Assembly: GCA_945917985.1 (NCBI GenBank)
Contig: CAMEIH010000022.1
Location: 1-40,394 of the forward strand
DNA from: an uncultured Clostridium sp.
GTDB taxonomy: Bacteria; Bacillota; Clostridia; Lachnospirales; Lachnospiraceae
Direction of reading: 5' to 3'
Length of the DNA stretch: 40,394 nt
Shown here: positions 1 through 8,758 of the stretch, one piece after another
Layout of the letters: every line of letters starts with the position of its first letter
Position numbering within the stretch: position 1 is the first letter of the stretch
Program-made: the position numbers and the translations under genes
The notes under the pieces: generated by a model
Databases searched by the model: none
Seen by the model: the letters and a program-made list of their open reading frames with translations, nothing else
What the model was told of the DNA's origin: nothing

Positions 1-299
1 ATGCGGATCACCGGCTTTCCTGCCTGTAATCTTTCCAGTATCAGATCTTCTCTTCCGCTCCAGCCTGCGATCAGGATGTCGCTGTCCATGATCAGCTTTC
101 TGCATGCTTCTTCCTCCTCATAAAGGCAAAGCACATAGGGAAGCGCTGCCGCGTCCGGATGCCAGCCCATATCAATGCGCTCCTGTTCCATAGGCTGTGT
201 CTGGATAAAGCAGAAATCATCCGAAAGTTTTTCATAACATGCATTGCAAAACGGAATCTGATGATGATTAATATAATTTGAAATAAAGGTAATGGTCAT
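1..299 (-). CDS. glycosyltransferase, N-terminal part (cut by window edge)
   Basis: The ATG at 299-297 opens a frame that runs off the left edge, giving about 99 residues starting MTITFISNYINHHQIPF. An N-terminal beta strand followed by an N-H-H-Q-I-P-F motif is typical of the first Rossmann half of GT4/GT1-type glycosyltransferases in clostridial polysaccharide clusters (family knowledge). The segment DSDILIAGWSGREDLI fits the end of that half-domain. It begins 2 bases after the stop of the upstream GT4 gene, so the two are almost certainly co-transcribed. The C-terminal donor-binding half lies outside the window, so substrate and exact family cannot be judged. Confidence 0.8.
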   Translation of the reverse strand, partial: MTITFISNYINHHQIPFCNACYEKLSDDFCFIQTQPMEQERIDMGWHPDAAALPYVLCLYEEEEACRKLIMDSDILIAGWSGREDLILERLQAGKPVIR

Positions 300-301
300 A
301 C

Positions 302-1606
302 TTACGCTCCTAGGATATCCCCATAAATCTCAAGAAGTCTCCTGTAATTTGTTTCCCCGTCATGAGCATTCTTCGCCCGCCTTCTTTCGGCCTTCGAAAT
401 TCTCACGGCAAGGGTATCTCCTTCCGCATCCTTCTCCTGCGAAAAAACTTTATCGACAGCCGACGCAAGGTCAGCCGGATTTCCCGTTTCAAACAAGAGT
501 CCCTCACTGCCATCAGTGATCATATCGGGAATGCCTCCCGCTCTCGATGCCACCACGGGCACACCGAGAAGCATAGCCTCACCTACCGTGTTGGGAGAGT
601 TTTCCAGAACAGAAGCGCACACAAAAACATTGGATTTTAAAAACTGCTGCTTCATCTCCTCCTCTGAAAGCTTCCCGAGCATCACCACCCTGTCCTCAAG
701 ATGATAGCTTTTGATCAGCGAAAGCAAATATTTCCCGTAGGCCGGAAGCTTTATCTTCTCTCTTACAGTCTGATGGGAGATCACGCTGTTTCCGGAAACA
801 TAGAGCATGGCATCCGGATATTTTTTCAAAATTTCCGGCATGGCCTGTAAAAGAAAATGAAATCCTTTGAGCGGATAATCTCCCTGTCCCAGAAAAATAC
901 TGTGCTTTTCACAGGCTTCCGGATCCCACATCCCTTCATAAAAGCTGCTTCTCATGGTCTCATTCATGGAATGATAAAGAGCTTTCCCGTTAATCCTGGA
1001 AGTTCCTTCTCTGTCAAATCTCGTTCTTCCGGTAATGTGTCCGGCCAGAGAAATGGCTTCAATTTCATTTTTCCCCCGCAGATAAAATTTTTCCTGCTGC
1101 TGCTTTAAGGAATCTCTCCGAAGGAAGTCCCGGAAAGTAACCTTTCTCTGCACCTCTTCGGGGAGTCCTGCCATATAGACCTTGGCGATCTCATAGCAGA
1201 GTCCCTGAATCCCAACGAGAGTTCTCTCAGGCTTTCCGAATGCTCTCGCCGCCGCAAGGGCATGGGGAAACTCCGTCCCGAAAATATGGATCATATCCGG
1301 CTCTGTCTTCTCAAAGATCTCCCGGAATTCTCTCTCCAGCCCGCTGTCATAAATTTCCGGTGTATCCGGATTTTCATGAAAGCCATAGCACTTTGCCCCA
1401 TTGACCGTAAGACCGGAAAGCAGTTCCTCCTCTTTGGCAGTAAGCTTTCCTATTGGAAAGCAGACCGAAATCTCTATTTCTCCTTTTTTCTCCGTGATCC
1501 TGTCAAAAATACCGGAGAGCCACCCCTCCCTGTTGCTGTAGGGAAGGGAAAGCTTTCTTGCGACAGCCGGAAGCATAATATTGCAAATCCATAAAACCTT
1601 TTTCAT
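302..1606 (-). CDS. GT4-family glycosyltransferase
   Basis: A 434-residue GT-B glycosyltransferase, probably adding one sugar to the lipid-linked repeat unit at the cytoplasmic membrane face. The N-terminal half has the acceptor-domain pattern DMIHIFGTEFPHALAAARAFG. The C-terminal half has the GT4 donor-site signature SVLENSPNTVGEAMLLGVPVV followed by SRAGGIPDMI, with the E-x7-E pattern of retaining GT4 enzymes. The start is set at 1606: the frame stays open to an ATG at 1627, but that ATG has no good ribosome binding site and would overlap the upstream gene. The ATG at 1606 has GGAGAAA about 10 bases ahead, inside the end of the upstream gene. The sugar specificity is not readable. Confidence 0.88.
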   Translation of the reverse strand: MKKVLWICNIMLPAVARKLSLPYSNREGWLSGIFDRITEKKGEIEISVCFPIGKLTAKEEELLSGLTVNGAKCYGFHENPDTPEIYDSGLEREFREIFEKTEPDMIHIFGTEFPHALAAARAFGKPERTLVGIQGLCYEIAKVYMAGLPEEVQRKVTFRDFLRRDSLKQQQEKFYLRGKNEIEAISLAGHITGRTRFDREGTSRINGKALYHSMNETMRSSFYEGMWDPEACEKHSIFLGQGDYPLKGFHFLLQAMPEILKKYPDAMLYVSGNSVISHQTVREKIKLPAYGKYLLSLIKSYHLEDRVVMLGKLSEEEMKQQFLKSNVFVCASVLENSPNTVGEAMLLGVPVVASRAGGIPDMITDGSEGLLFETGNPADLASAVDKVFSQEKDAEGDTLAVRISKAERRRAKNAHDGETNYRRLLEIYGDILGA

Positions 1607-1610
1607 CTTC

Positions 1611-2450
1611 TTATCTTTCTCCGCCATAAAGCATTCTCTTCACACGGTTATAAAATCCCGCAGTCACCTTATTTCTCGAAAGCCATGTTCTCACAGGGGC
1701 AAGGGTAAGCCACATGATCAGTTTATATTTCCTGATCTGCGCCTTAGACAGATACTGACTGACAATCTCCTGATGCTCCTTTTCGGAAAGCTTTCTATTC
1801 TTCTTCGTCTCCGAAAATCCACCGCCCTCATAGTCGGCTATCATGGTATCACTGTAGCAAAAGAACACATCCTCCATGTACTGTTTCGTAAAAAAGCACC
1901 AGAGGAACTGCTCATAATCGGCTCTTACTCTGTACTCTGTACGGAAAGGGTGGGCAAGAAGCAGTTCTCTGTCATAAAAGCATGCCTGATGGCAGGGCAC
2001 ATTCCGATAGCATGCAAATGCATCTATTCTTGGATTGGAGGTCACCTTCTGACCGGTCAGCCTCTCATAAATGTTGCCATAATAGATGCCATGGGCAGAA
2101 GGATTTTCCCGAATCAGTTCGTTCATCACTGCCAGCACATTTTCATCATAAAAAAGATCGCCGCAGTTGAGGAAATAGACATATTTTCCCCGCGCCTTTG
2201 CCACTGCCTGGTTCATGGCATCATAAATACCGGCATCCTTCGTTTCGATCACCGTGATATGTTCCCCTGAAACGAGCACTTTTTTCGCCAATTCTACTTT
2301 CATGCCCTCGAGGAAGCCATCCGTGGATCCGCCATCCTTGATCACGATCTCATAATCCGTAAAGGTCTGCCTTCCGATACTGTCCAGCGTATTTTTTAAT
2401 TTCTCTCCCGGGTTTAAGCAAACCACCAATATGGAAAACTGCGGTCCCAC
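1611..2450 (-). CDS. GT2-family glycosyltransferase
   Basis: A 279-residue GT-A fold inverting transferase. The N-terminus FSILVVCLNPGEKLKNTLDSI and the following KDGGSTDG match the nucleotide-binding start of family GT2 (WcaE-like subgroup). The metal-site region DAMNQAVAKARGKYVYFLNCGD follows; the usual DxD is replaced by N-C-G-D, as is common in the WcaE-like group (family knowledge). It starts with GTG at 2450, nine bases after a perfect GGAGG. Its 3' end carries the ribosome binding site of the next gene. It is part of the leftward polysaccharide operon; sugar donor and acceptor are unknown. Confidence 0.88.
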   Translation of the reverse strand: MGPQFSILVVCLNPGEKLKNTLDSIGRQTFTDYEIVIKDGGSTDGFLEGMKVELAKKVLVSGEHITVIETKDAGIYDAMNQAVAKARGKYVYFLNCGDLFYDENVLAVMNELIRENPSAHGIYYGNIYERLTGQKVTSNPRIDAFACYRNVPCHQACFYDRELLLAHPFRTEYRVRADYEQFLWCFFTKQYMEDVFFCYSDTMIADYEGGGFSETKKNRKLSEKEHQEIVSQYLSKAQIRKYKLIMWLTLAPVRTWLSRNKVTAGFYNRVKRMLYGGER

Positions 2451-2485
2451 TGTATAACACCTCCATGCCTTTTTAGGTCTATCTG

Positions 2486-3592
2486 TCAGTTGACATCCGA
2501 TAAAATAGGCACCATATCATGAAACAGAAACGTCTCATAAGGCAGAATCCGAAAGCCCGGATTTTTTGCCTTACTCATCAAAAGTGCAAAATACAAAACA
2601 CCTGCTGCCACCGTGCAGACGGTAAGAAACTTTTTCATTTTTTTATTCTCCACACCGTTTATCAGTGCCGGTATAAAGAAGATATGGGTAATCGTGAGGT
2701 AATAGCCGATTCTGGAAATCACCGGAAGGAAAGAACAGCACACATACATTACCATTGCTCCCAGATTACAGTAAAAATAAAACCGGTTTCTTCTGCTGTC
2801 CTTCACCACCTTTTGATACAAAAGAAGGGCGAGCAGAAGTACGCATAAGCACCGCACAATATTCACATAGCTGGTGCCCCCTTCCAGATATTCTGTCTCT
2901 TCATAGGTGGGATAAAGGAAAACGACCAGTTTCAGATAAAAATCCTGCAGGAAGAAAAAGGTGGAGCAGAACACAGCAGCCAGCACAAGCTGCCATTTTT
3001 TCCAGGCAACGGATGCGAGGAAATAAAGCGGAATCACTACCAGCAGAGATTTGTGTAAGGTCGCTCCGATGAGAATCAGAAGAATAAATTTCAGCCACTC
3101 TTTTCTCAGCACATAGGGAATGGCAAAGAGCGCAATGGCAAGGGCGAGATAATATCTCACCGTGCTGAAGGACTGGAAATAATATCCAAGTGCCATAAAC
3201 AGGAAAAAGCTGAATCCGAAAGAATCAGCCTGTCGGTGAATTGCCGCAAGGAACAGAAGCACCGTAAAAAAAGCAAAAAAAGCAAAGACCAGCAGGTAAT
3301 TTTCAAACCCGCTGATTCCATAGAGCAGCTTCACGATAAAATTAAATCCAAACTCCGTGGGAACATAGGCATCGCAGCGGATCAGATGCATGAACTCCAC
3401 ATACTTTGCATAATCGTTTCCAACATTTAACCGGCATGATGACAGCGCAAACAGAATCAGAAAAACTGACAAAAGCGACAGTCCGTTCAGCATCTGTCCT
3501 CTTGTGATTCCGCCCCCGTCTCTCACCTCATGATTGTTGACAAGAAGGCCAAGCAGCACCGTGACGATCGCCACAAATACATACAAAATCAT
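2486..3592 (-). CDS. EpsG-family polysaccharide polymerase (Wzy-like)
   Basis: A 368-residue multi-pass membrane protein with about ten hydrophobic segments. The early motif SCRLNVGNDYAKYVEFMHLI followed by a conserved EFGFNFIVKLLY segment is characteristic of the EpsG family, the Wzy-like polymerases that join lipid-linked repeat units outside the membrane (family knowledge). The ATG at 3592 is preceded by AGAGG at good spacing. It lies between two GT2 genes in the operon and is the only polymerase candidate in the visible part of the cluster. No flippase (Wzx) is visible, so it may lie beyond the left edge. Confidence 0.85.
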   Translation of the reverse strand: MILYVFVAIVTVLLGLLVNNHEVRDGGGITRGQMLNGLSLLSVFLILFALSSCRLNVGNDYAKYVEFMHLIRCDAYVPTEFGFNFIVKLLYGISGFENYLLVFAFFAFFTVLLFLAAIHRQADSFGFSFFLFMALGYYFQSFSTVRYYLALAIALFAIPYVLRKEWLKFILLILIGATLHKSLLVVIPLYFLASVAWKKWQLVLAAVFCSTFFFLQDFYLKLVVFLYPTYEETEYLEGGTSYVNIVRCLCVLLLALLLYQKVVKDSRRNRFYFYCNLGAMVMYVCCSFLPVISRIGYYLTITHIFFIPALINGVENKKMKKFLTVCTVAAGVLYFALLMSKAKNPGFRILPYETFLFHDMVPILSDVN

Positions 3593-3613
3593 AAATTACC
3601 TCTATTACTCCGT

Positions 3614-4396
3614 TTATCTGAGTCTTCCCTCACGGATTCCTTTTTTCATCAGACCGTAGGCTTCCTTAACCGGAATCTCCCGGCACATTTCCCCACCGTG
3701 AGCCATAAGGAAACGCAGGGAAAACAGCTTTGCCATTTTCCCGTACAGATGGGCATACAACACACCTCTGTCCAGGAAGAACTTTTCATTATATCCCTTA
3801 AACCATGTGGACTCCCTGTATTTTTCTTCCCCGATCTCCTCCGTGGAGGCATATAAATGCATTCCCTTTTTCAGGCAGTCATGCAAAAACAGGCTGTCCT
3901 CCCCGTTGCTGTATCTGGCTCCGCCCCCGAACAAAAGGGAGAAACTGACGTTGCATTTCCTGATAGATTCCAATCTGACAGCCACGCTATAGGTGGGATA
4001 CCGCCCGTAATTATACCACCTGATCGGCTTTTCTTCTGTGTTGTAATAGGTAGCTCTTCTCTCATCCACTTTAAAGTTAAAGGTGATGAGATCCGCATCT
4101 GCATTCCTTTCAAAGGCAGAGAGCACCTGCTTCCCATATCCGTCATAGAAACGGATATCCTCATCCGAAAACAGCACAATATCGGCATCTGCATGAAGAA
4201 GTGCCGTATTTCTGCTAAGTCCCACTCCACGTTCTTTCATAGAAAAACAGCGGATCTGCCTGCCCTTGTATTCAAATTCTTCATAGGAACAGCTTCCACA
4301 CTGGTTGACAATGATCGCATCCGTGGAAAGATTCATGCTTTCCGCAAGCGCTCTCACATCCTGTTCCACTGCTGCTGCAAGTACCTGCAATTTCAT
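3614..4396 (-). CDS. GT2-like glycosyltransferase
   Basis: A 260-residue GT-A type transferase. It lacks the classic VSVIIPVYN start and begins MKLQVLAAAVEQDVRALAES, but has the downstream GT2 features: GVGLSRNTALLHADADIVLF, then the acidic S-D-E-D motif expected to bind the metal and nucleotide sugar, and a later NGEDSLFLHDCLKKG motif that matches the catalytic-base E-D region. The start ATG is 11 bases after a GGAG. It sits between the Wzz-like gene and the polymerase gene. The substrate is not identifiable. Confidence 0.82.
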   Translation of the reverse strand: MKLQVLAAAVEQDVRALAESMNLSTDAIIVNQCGSCSYEEFEYKGRQIRCFSMKERGVGLSRNTALLHADADIVLFSDEDIRFYDGYGKQVLSAFERNADADLITFNFKVDERRATYYNTEEKPIRWYNYGRYPTYSVAVRLESIRKCNVSFSLLFGGGARYSNGEDSLFLHDCLKKGMHLYASTEEIGEEKYRESTWFKGYNEKFFLDRGVLYAHLYGKMAKLFSLRFLMAHGGEMCREIPVKEAYGLMKKGIREGRLR

Positions 4397-4408
4397 CTCA
4401 AAACTCCG

Positions 4409-5530
4409 TTAACGATAATATCTTCCTAAGAATTCTTCATCAGCTCTTGTGATCACCATACCGAGCACAGGGCAATCCTGATTTTCAAGAAGACTTAAGA
4501 CACGCCTTGTTTTTCTGCTCACATCTTCCCCGAAAGGAAGCATGATTACTGCGCCCTTAAGTTCTCTGATTCTTGCAAGCTCGTTTTCGGAAAGCATATT
4601 CTCATTAAACGCATCCGCTTCCCACTCTTCTCCTGTCTTTACCTCATCAGGGTCCTTTGGCAACGTCCAGGTAAGGCCTCCGGCCTCTCCGTCTCCTCCT
4701 ACAAATTCATTCTCACCGGCATTTAACACCAGCAAAAGTTCCGATTTGCGAAGATCACACTGATCTCCCATATCAATCATGGCAAACTGCTTTCTGTCAT
4801 TTAAAAGATAAGCGAAATTTGCCTGAAGTTCTCTGGCATAAGGCTGCAACCCGGCCTGTTTTTCCATGGTCATGCCAAGTACCTTATAGGGATATTTTTT
4901 CTCTGCATCGCAAGGCACATAGACGGCATCGTCAAGTACATACGCAAAAGCCAGGGCAAGGCAGGCGATTACCGCAAAAACAACCGCTCCCGCCACACAG
5001 GCTGTGACTGCTTTGTTATCCCAATAAACACGGACCGGATCGTCTGTTCTGATCACTTCGATTCTCTTTAATTCTTCACTGTCCTTAGCGTAATCCACAA
5101 GTCCGTTTTCCACCGCTTCCTGAATTTCCCGCACAAACTTTTCCGTGCTTCCATCGACGGTAACGGTAAGAAGTCTGATATCAGATAAGATTTCTGCTCC
5201 CGTTGCTTCCCGGACTTCCTCCTTATCATATCCTTGCGGCACGTATTTCATAATCCTGTCAAGAATCGGATCCGCATCCAGAAGATCATTCCAGGTGTAT
5301 CCGTTGTAATACTGGTAGACTTCTCCGCTTTCATCCACACCAAAGCTGATATATAGTTTGGAAACTCCCTCATAGGTAATGGGCATACGCATGGCTCTCA
5401 CCACCTGATAGGCGACACCACCGATCACAGCGCCCATAACGGTGAGCATGACAAGTAGCCATATTTTCCCCTGAAAGCACAGGTAGAACCTGCGAAGATC
5501 CATTCCGCTTTTTCTGTATTCCTCACTCAT
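4409..5530 (-). CDS. Wzz-like chain-length protein with degenerate BY-kinase-like domain
   Basis: A 373-residue membrane protein. Residues 1-20 are cytoplasmic, about 22-42 form a first membrane span, 43-172 an external polysaccharide co-polymerase (Wzz/CpsC) domain, and about 175-199 a second span. The remaining 170 residues are cytoplasmic. This tail has features of bacterial tyrosine kinases (YARELQANFAYLL, a GAVIMLPFGEDVSRKTRRVL stretch, then GMVITRADEEF and a final GRYYR). It shows no GxxGxGK(S/T) Walker A and no clear Walker A'. It overlaps the phosphoglycosyltransferase gene by ATGA, implying translational coupling. Likely role: control of polymer length through a non-catalytic pseudokinase tail (inference). 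Confidence 0.82.
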   Translation of the reverse strand: MSEEYRKSGMDLRRFYLCFQGKIWLLVMLTVMGAVIGGVAYQVVRAMRMPITYEGVSKLYISFGVDESGEVYQYYNGYTWNDLLDADPILDRIMKYVPQGYDKEEVREATGAEILSDIRLLTVTVDGSTEKFVREIQEAVENGLVDYAKDSEELKRIEVIRTDDPVRVYWDNKAVTACVAGAVVFAVIACLALAFAYVLDDAVYVPCDAEKKYPYKVLGMTMEKQAGLQPYARELQANFAYLLNDRKQFAMIDMGDQCDLRKSELLLVLNAGENEFVGGDGEAGGLTWTLPKDPDEVKTGEEWEADAFNENMLSENELARIRELKGAVIMLPFGEDVSRKTRRVLSLLENQDCPVLGMVITRADEEFLGRYYR

Positions 5531-6933
5531 TTACGCTTTCCCTCTTCCATCTTTCCTTCTGCCTTCATAGCTGTCGTCTGCGTTTCATCAACGCCTTCCG
5601 TACTTTCTGCCTTGATCAGAATCTTCAGTGTCAGAAGCATCAGCTTAATATCAAGCCATACCGAGTAATTCTCGATATAGGACAGATCCAGTTTCAATTT
5701 ATCGTAAGGAGTCGTATTGTACTTTCCGTAAACCTGCGCATACCCTGCAAGGCCCGCCTTTACTCTCATGCGGAACACAAACTCCGGCATCTCTTCCACA
5801 TACTGTCTGATAATCTCCGGGCGTTCCGGTCTCGGGCCGATGAAAGACATATCCCCCTTCAGAATATTAAAGAGCTGGGGGAGCTCATCGATCCGGACAG
5901 CCCTGATAAATCTGCCCACCGGTGTGATCCTGCTGTCATTCTTCGAGGCCAGTCTTGCCACACCGTCCTTCTCTGCATCAACGCGCATACTGCGGAACTT
6001 CATGATCTGAAATTCTCTGCCGCCGATGGTACAGCGCACCTGCTTATAGAGAACAGGCCCCTTGTCATAACACTTGATGCAGATTGCCGTGATCAGCATG
6101 ATGGGTGAAGTAATTACGGTGAGGACCAGCGCACAGACAATATCGATCAGTCTCTTTGCAATTCTCTGTTCCACTGTCAGGGCATACTCCCTGGTCAGCA
6201 TAATCGGTGTATCAAACAGATGAAGCTGATCGGAACCCTTGATCAGTACATCCGGTATCTTAGGCATCATATAAACTCTGATAGACCTGCTGTAACAGTA
6301 TTTTAAGAGTGTATTGCGATCCTGCGCCGGAATATCCCAGAGAACCACAGCTCCGTATCTCTTATCGATCTCCTCTTTGATCTTCTCGGACCCTTCCTTA
6401 ATATCCATGCACTTTACAATTTTGTATTTATCCTTTCTGGAAGCAAACTTCCGAAGGATATCCTCCACAGAATGCTCTCCGTGGATAAACAGCATCTCCC
6501 TCGGCGGAAATACTTTCCTGTAAAACAGGTTGCAGATATTATCCCACACAATGGCAATGGCAAACTGCACAAGTGTTGCCACCATAAAATATTTGGGATC
6601 CAGCCACCAGTTGTTCATCAGGGAAAGCTGGAAATAAGTCAGGATATTGACGAGCAAAATCGCAAAAACCTGAGAGAAAAACAGGTCCATGGGTTTCAGA
6701 TATCCGATCTTCAGTCCGCCATAGGTGCTGGTGAAAAAGAACAGCAGCGCAAAATATATGGCAAACATACCGATATGCCCGTTCCTTGTATATTTCAGAC
6801 GGGCAGTAAATTTACTGATGGCAGGATAATAATATTCCAGCCATATGTAGGCGTAAACCGCCGTTTGCAGAAAAAGGCCTATATAGGAAAGCCAAAGCAC
6901 TATTACTCTTTTTAATGATTCAAACCGTCTCAC
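5527..6933 (-). CDS. polyprenyl-phosphate glycosylphosphotransferase (initiating sugar transferase)
   Basis: Transfers the first sugar-1-phosphate to undecaprenyl phosphate to start the repeat unit (WbaP/WcaJ-type family knowledge). The N-terminal ~150 residues hold four or five membrane spans. A CoA-binding-like region follows, and the C-terminal ~200 residues hold the bacterial sugar transferase domain: GPVLYKQVRCTIGGREFQIMKFRSM, RAVRIDELPQLFNILKGDMS and FIGPRPERPE, with the catalytic D-E pair. I place the start at the GTG at 6933 (468 residues). It has AAGGAG nine bases ahead and shares one base with the upstream TAG. The longer reading from TTG at 6966 would overlap the upstream gene by 34 bases and has no ribosome site. 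Confidence 0.92.
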   Translation of the reverse strand: MRRFESLKRVIVLWLSYIGLFLQTAVYAYIWLEYYYPAISKFTARLKYTRNGHIGMFAIYFALLFFFTSTYGGLKIGYLKPMDLFFSQVFAILLVNILTYFQLSLMNNWWLDPKYFMVATLVQFAIAIVWDNICNLFYRKVFPPREMLFIHGEHSVEDILRKFASRKDKYKIVKCMDIKEGSEKIKEEIDKRYGAVVLWDIPAQDRNTLLKYCYSRSIRVYMMPKIPDVLIKGSDQLHLFDTPIMLTREYALTVEQRIAKRLIDIVCALVLTVITSPIMLITAICIKCYDKGPVLYKQVRCTIGGREFQIMKFRSMRVDAEKDGVARLASKNDSRITPVGRFIRAVRIDELPQLFNILKGDMSFIGPRPERPEIIRQYVEEMPEFVFRMRVKAGLAGYAQVYGKYNTTPYDKLKLDLSYIENYSVWLDIKLMLLTLKILIKAESTEGVDETQTTAMKAEGKMEEGKRK

Positions 6934-7727
6934 TACATTCTTCTCCTTGCTGCCCGGTAAGCCCAAAAAACAAAATTATAAGCACTGTACCAGAAAGAAA
7001 GCCCCTCCTGTACACGATACAGATACCAGATTCTTCTGACCGCCTCAAGCTTGTTGGAGGATAGGGACCTTACCGGTCTTCTGTATATCGCCAGCACCTC
7101 ATCAAGGCCGTAGGCATCAAACCCGTTTTTTAAAAGCTTCCACCACAGAGCAGTGTCCTCACTTTTTACCACCGGCATATGGATCAGTTCTTTTCCCGTT
7201 TTGGCAGTATCAAGCATCACCGTTGTGGTAAAGATCACTGTTCTCGACAGCGCTTTTTTATAAGTCAGGATTTCAGGAACATGGACGATCTTTCCGGTCC
7301 CTAACGCCCTTTCATCCCCAAATTCATAGGCGGTACAGACAAAAGCAGCCTCTTTTTCCTTCAAAAAAGCAAGCTCCTTCTCAAGCTTGTCCGTCATCCA
7401 GATATCATCCGCGTCAAGGAAAGCAATATAGCGTCCCTTTGCCGCATCGATCCCTGTATTTCTTGCTCTGGCGGCACCCTCATTTTCGTCTTTTGTAATC
7501 AGGCGGATTTCTCCGGCCTCGGAATCCTTGTCCCTTTGCTCCTTTTCCCGCCTGTCCAGATAATTTTCAATAATCTTCCTGCTGTCATCCGTGGAATGAT
7601 CGTCAACCAGAATCAGCTCCCAGTTTCGATACGTCTGCTTTTCCACCATATGGATAGTCTCTTCTATATAGCTCCCGGCATTGTAAACCGGTACGATAAT
7701 ACTGATCAGTTCCTCTCCGGCATTCAT
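6933..7727 (-). CDS. GT2-family glycosyltransferase
   Basis: A 264-residue GT-A glycosyltransferase with a textbook N-terminus (ISIIVPVYNAGSYIEETI, LVDDHSTDDS), followed by NEGAARARNTGIDAAKGRYIAF and the metal-binding LDADD. A later KSEDTALWWKLLKNG matches the catalytic-base region. The ATG directly abuts the TAG of the upstream GtrB-like gene, and GAGGAAA inside that gene's end is its ribosome site. The last ~30 residues are aromatic-rich (YSAYNFVFWAYRAAR) and may lie on the membrane. Donor and acceptor sugars are unknown. Confidence 0.88.
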   Translation of the reverse strand: MNAGEELISIIVPVYNAGSYIEETIHMVEKQTYRNWELILVDDHSTDDSRKIIENYLDRREKEQRDKDSEAGEIRLITKDENEGAARARNTGIDAAKGRYIAFLDADDIWMTDKLEKELAFLKEKEAAFVCTAYEFGDERALGTGKIVHVPEILTYKKALSRTVIFTTTVMLDTAKTGKELIHMPVVKSEDTALWWKLLKNGFDAYGLDEVLAIYRRPVRSLSSNKLEAVRRIWYLYRVQEGLSFWYSAYNFVFWAYRAARRRM

Positions 7728-8657
7728 CTAAATTTCCTCTTTTACCAGATAGATTGGACGGTTTTTCACTTCCATATACGTTTTTGCCAGATATTGTCCC
7801 ACAATTCCCAGACAAAACAGCTGCACACCGCTCACCAAAGAAATGATACAGACCAGAGAAGGCCAGCCTGAGGTAGGATCGCCAAACAGAGCCTTTCTCA
7901 CAATGGTAAAGATGATAAGTCCAAAGGAAAACAGACAGAACAGCACTCCCATAAACGCTGCAAAACCAAGAGGCGCCGTGGAAAAGGACGTGATCCCTTC
8001 CAGGGAATACACAAACAGCTTCCAGAAGGACCATTTTGTCTCTCCTTTTTTGCGCTCCACATTTTCAAACTCAATCCATTTGGTACGATAACCGACCCAA
8101 CCGAAGATTCCCTTGGTAAACCGGTTATATTCCTTCATGGAAAGAAGTGCATCCACTACCTGCCTGGTCATGAGTCTGAAATCTCTGGCGCCGTCCACAA
8201 TCTCCGTCTCTGAAATCTTATTCATCAGCTTATAAAACATTCTGGCAAAAAAAGACCGGATCAGAGGCTCACCCTTTCTGGTAACTCTTCTGGTTGCCAC
8301 CGTATCATATCCCTGCCAGAGATAGCCAAACATCTCAGGCAACAGGCTCGGCGGATCCTGCAGGTCCGCATCCATACACGCCACATAATCTCCTGATGCC
8401 TTTTCAAGTCCCGCATACAGCGCGGCTTCTTTCCCGAAATTCCTGGAAAAGGAAAGAAGATGTACTCTTTTATCTTTCAGGATCAGTTTCTTTACTTCCT
8501 CCGCTGTTTTGTCTCTGGATCCGTCATCTATATACCATAATTCAAATTCTAACTCATGTTTCTTAAAAAAGTCTTCATTCTTCATGAATTCTTCATAAAA
8601 ATAAGGAACATTCTCTTCCTCATTATAGCAGGGCACGATCGCACTCAGTAATTTCAT
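7728..8657 (-). CDS. GtrB/DPM1-like polyprenyl-phosphate glycosyltransferase
   Basis: A 309-residue GT2 enzyme. The N-terminal catalytic domain has LLSAIVPCYNEEENVPYFYE, YIDDGSRDKT, FSRNFGKEAALYAGLEKA and the metal site MDADLQDPP. The C-terminus has two long hydrophobic segments (about 230-255 and 265-290). This is the DPM1/GtrB/ArnC arrangement that makes undecaprenyl-phosphate sugars used by GT-C enzymes outside the membrane (family knowledge). It is the first gene of the polysaccharide operon, with CAGGAGGC ahead of the ATG and a promoter 30 bases further upstream. A GT-C partner is not in the window. Confidence 0.9.
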   Translation of the reverse strand: MKLLSAIVPCYNEEENVPYFYEEFMKNEDFFKKHELEFELWYIDDGSRDKTAEEVKKLILKDKRVHLLSFSRNFGKEAALYAGLEKASGDYVACMDADLQDPPSLLPEMFGYLWQGYDTVATRRVTRKGEPLIRSFFARMFYKLMNKISETEIVDGARDFRLMTRQVVDALLSMKEYNRFTKGIFGWVGYRTKWIEFENVERKKGETKWSFWKLFVYSLEGITSFSTAPLGFAAFMGVLFCLFSFGLIIFTIVRKALFGDPTSGWPSLVCIISLVSGVQLFCLGIVGQYLAKTYMEVKNRPIYLVKEEI

Positions 8658-8689
8658 AAGTCCGCCTCCTGATTCTCATAGTTGTTTTT

Positions 8690-8718
8690 ATCATATCACA
8701 CATCAGAAAATATCACAA
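8690..8718 (-). promoter_or_regulatory. promoter of the polysaccharide operon
   Basis: On the minus strand, TTGTGA (8718-8713) and TATGAT (8695-8690) are separated by exactly 17 bases, giving a short leader of roughly 25 bases before the ribosome site CAGGAGG and the ATG at 8657. It lies just downstream of the terminator of the upstream XRE gene, so the polysaccharide operon is probably its own transcription unit. Read by eye. Confidence 0.65.
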
Positions 8719-8724
8719 TGACAG

Positions 8725-8749
8725 AAAAAAGCGAAGCATTCTGCTCCGC
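8725..8749 (-). terminator. intrinsic terminator after XRE gene
   Basis: In the minus-strand RNA, GCGGAGCA-GAA-UGCUUCGC forms an 8-bp stem (one G-U pair) with a three-base loop, followed by six U. It begins ten bases after the stop codon of the XRE gene and separates it from the polysaccharide operon. Confidence 0.8.
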
Positions 8750-8758
8750 CTTGTCTTT

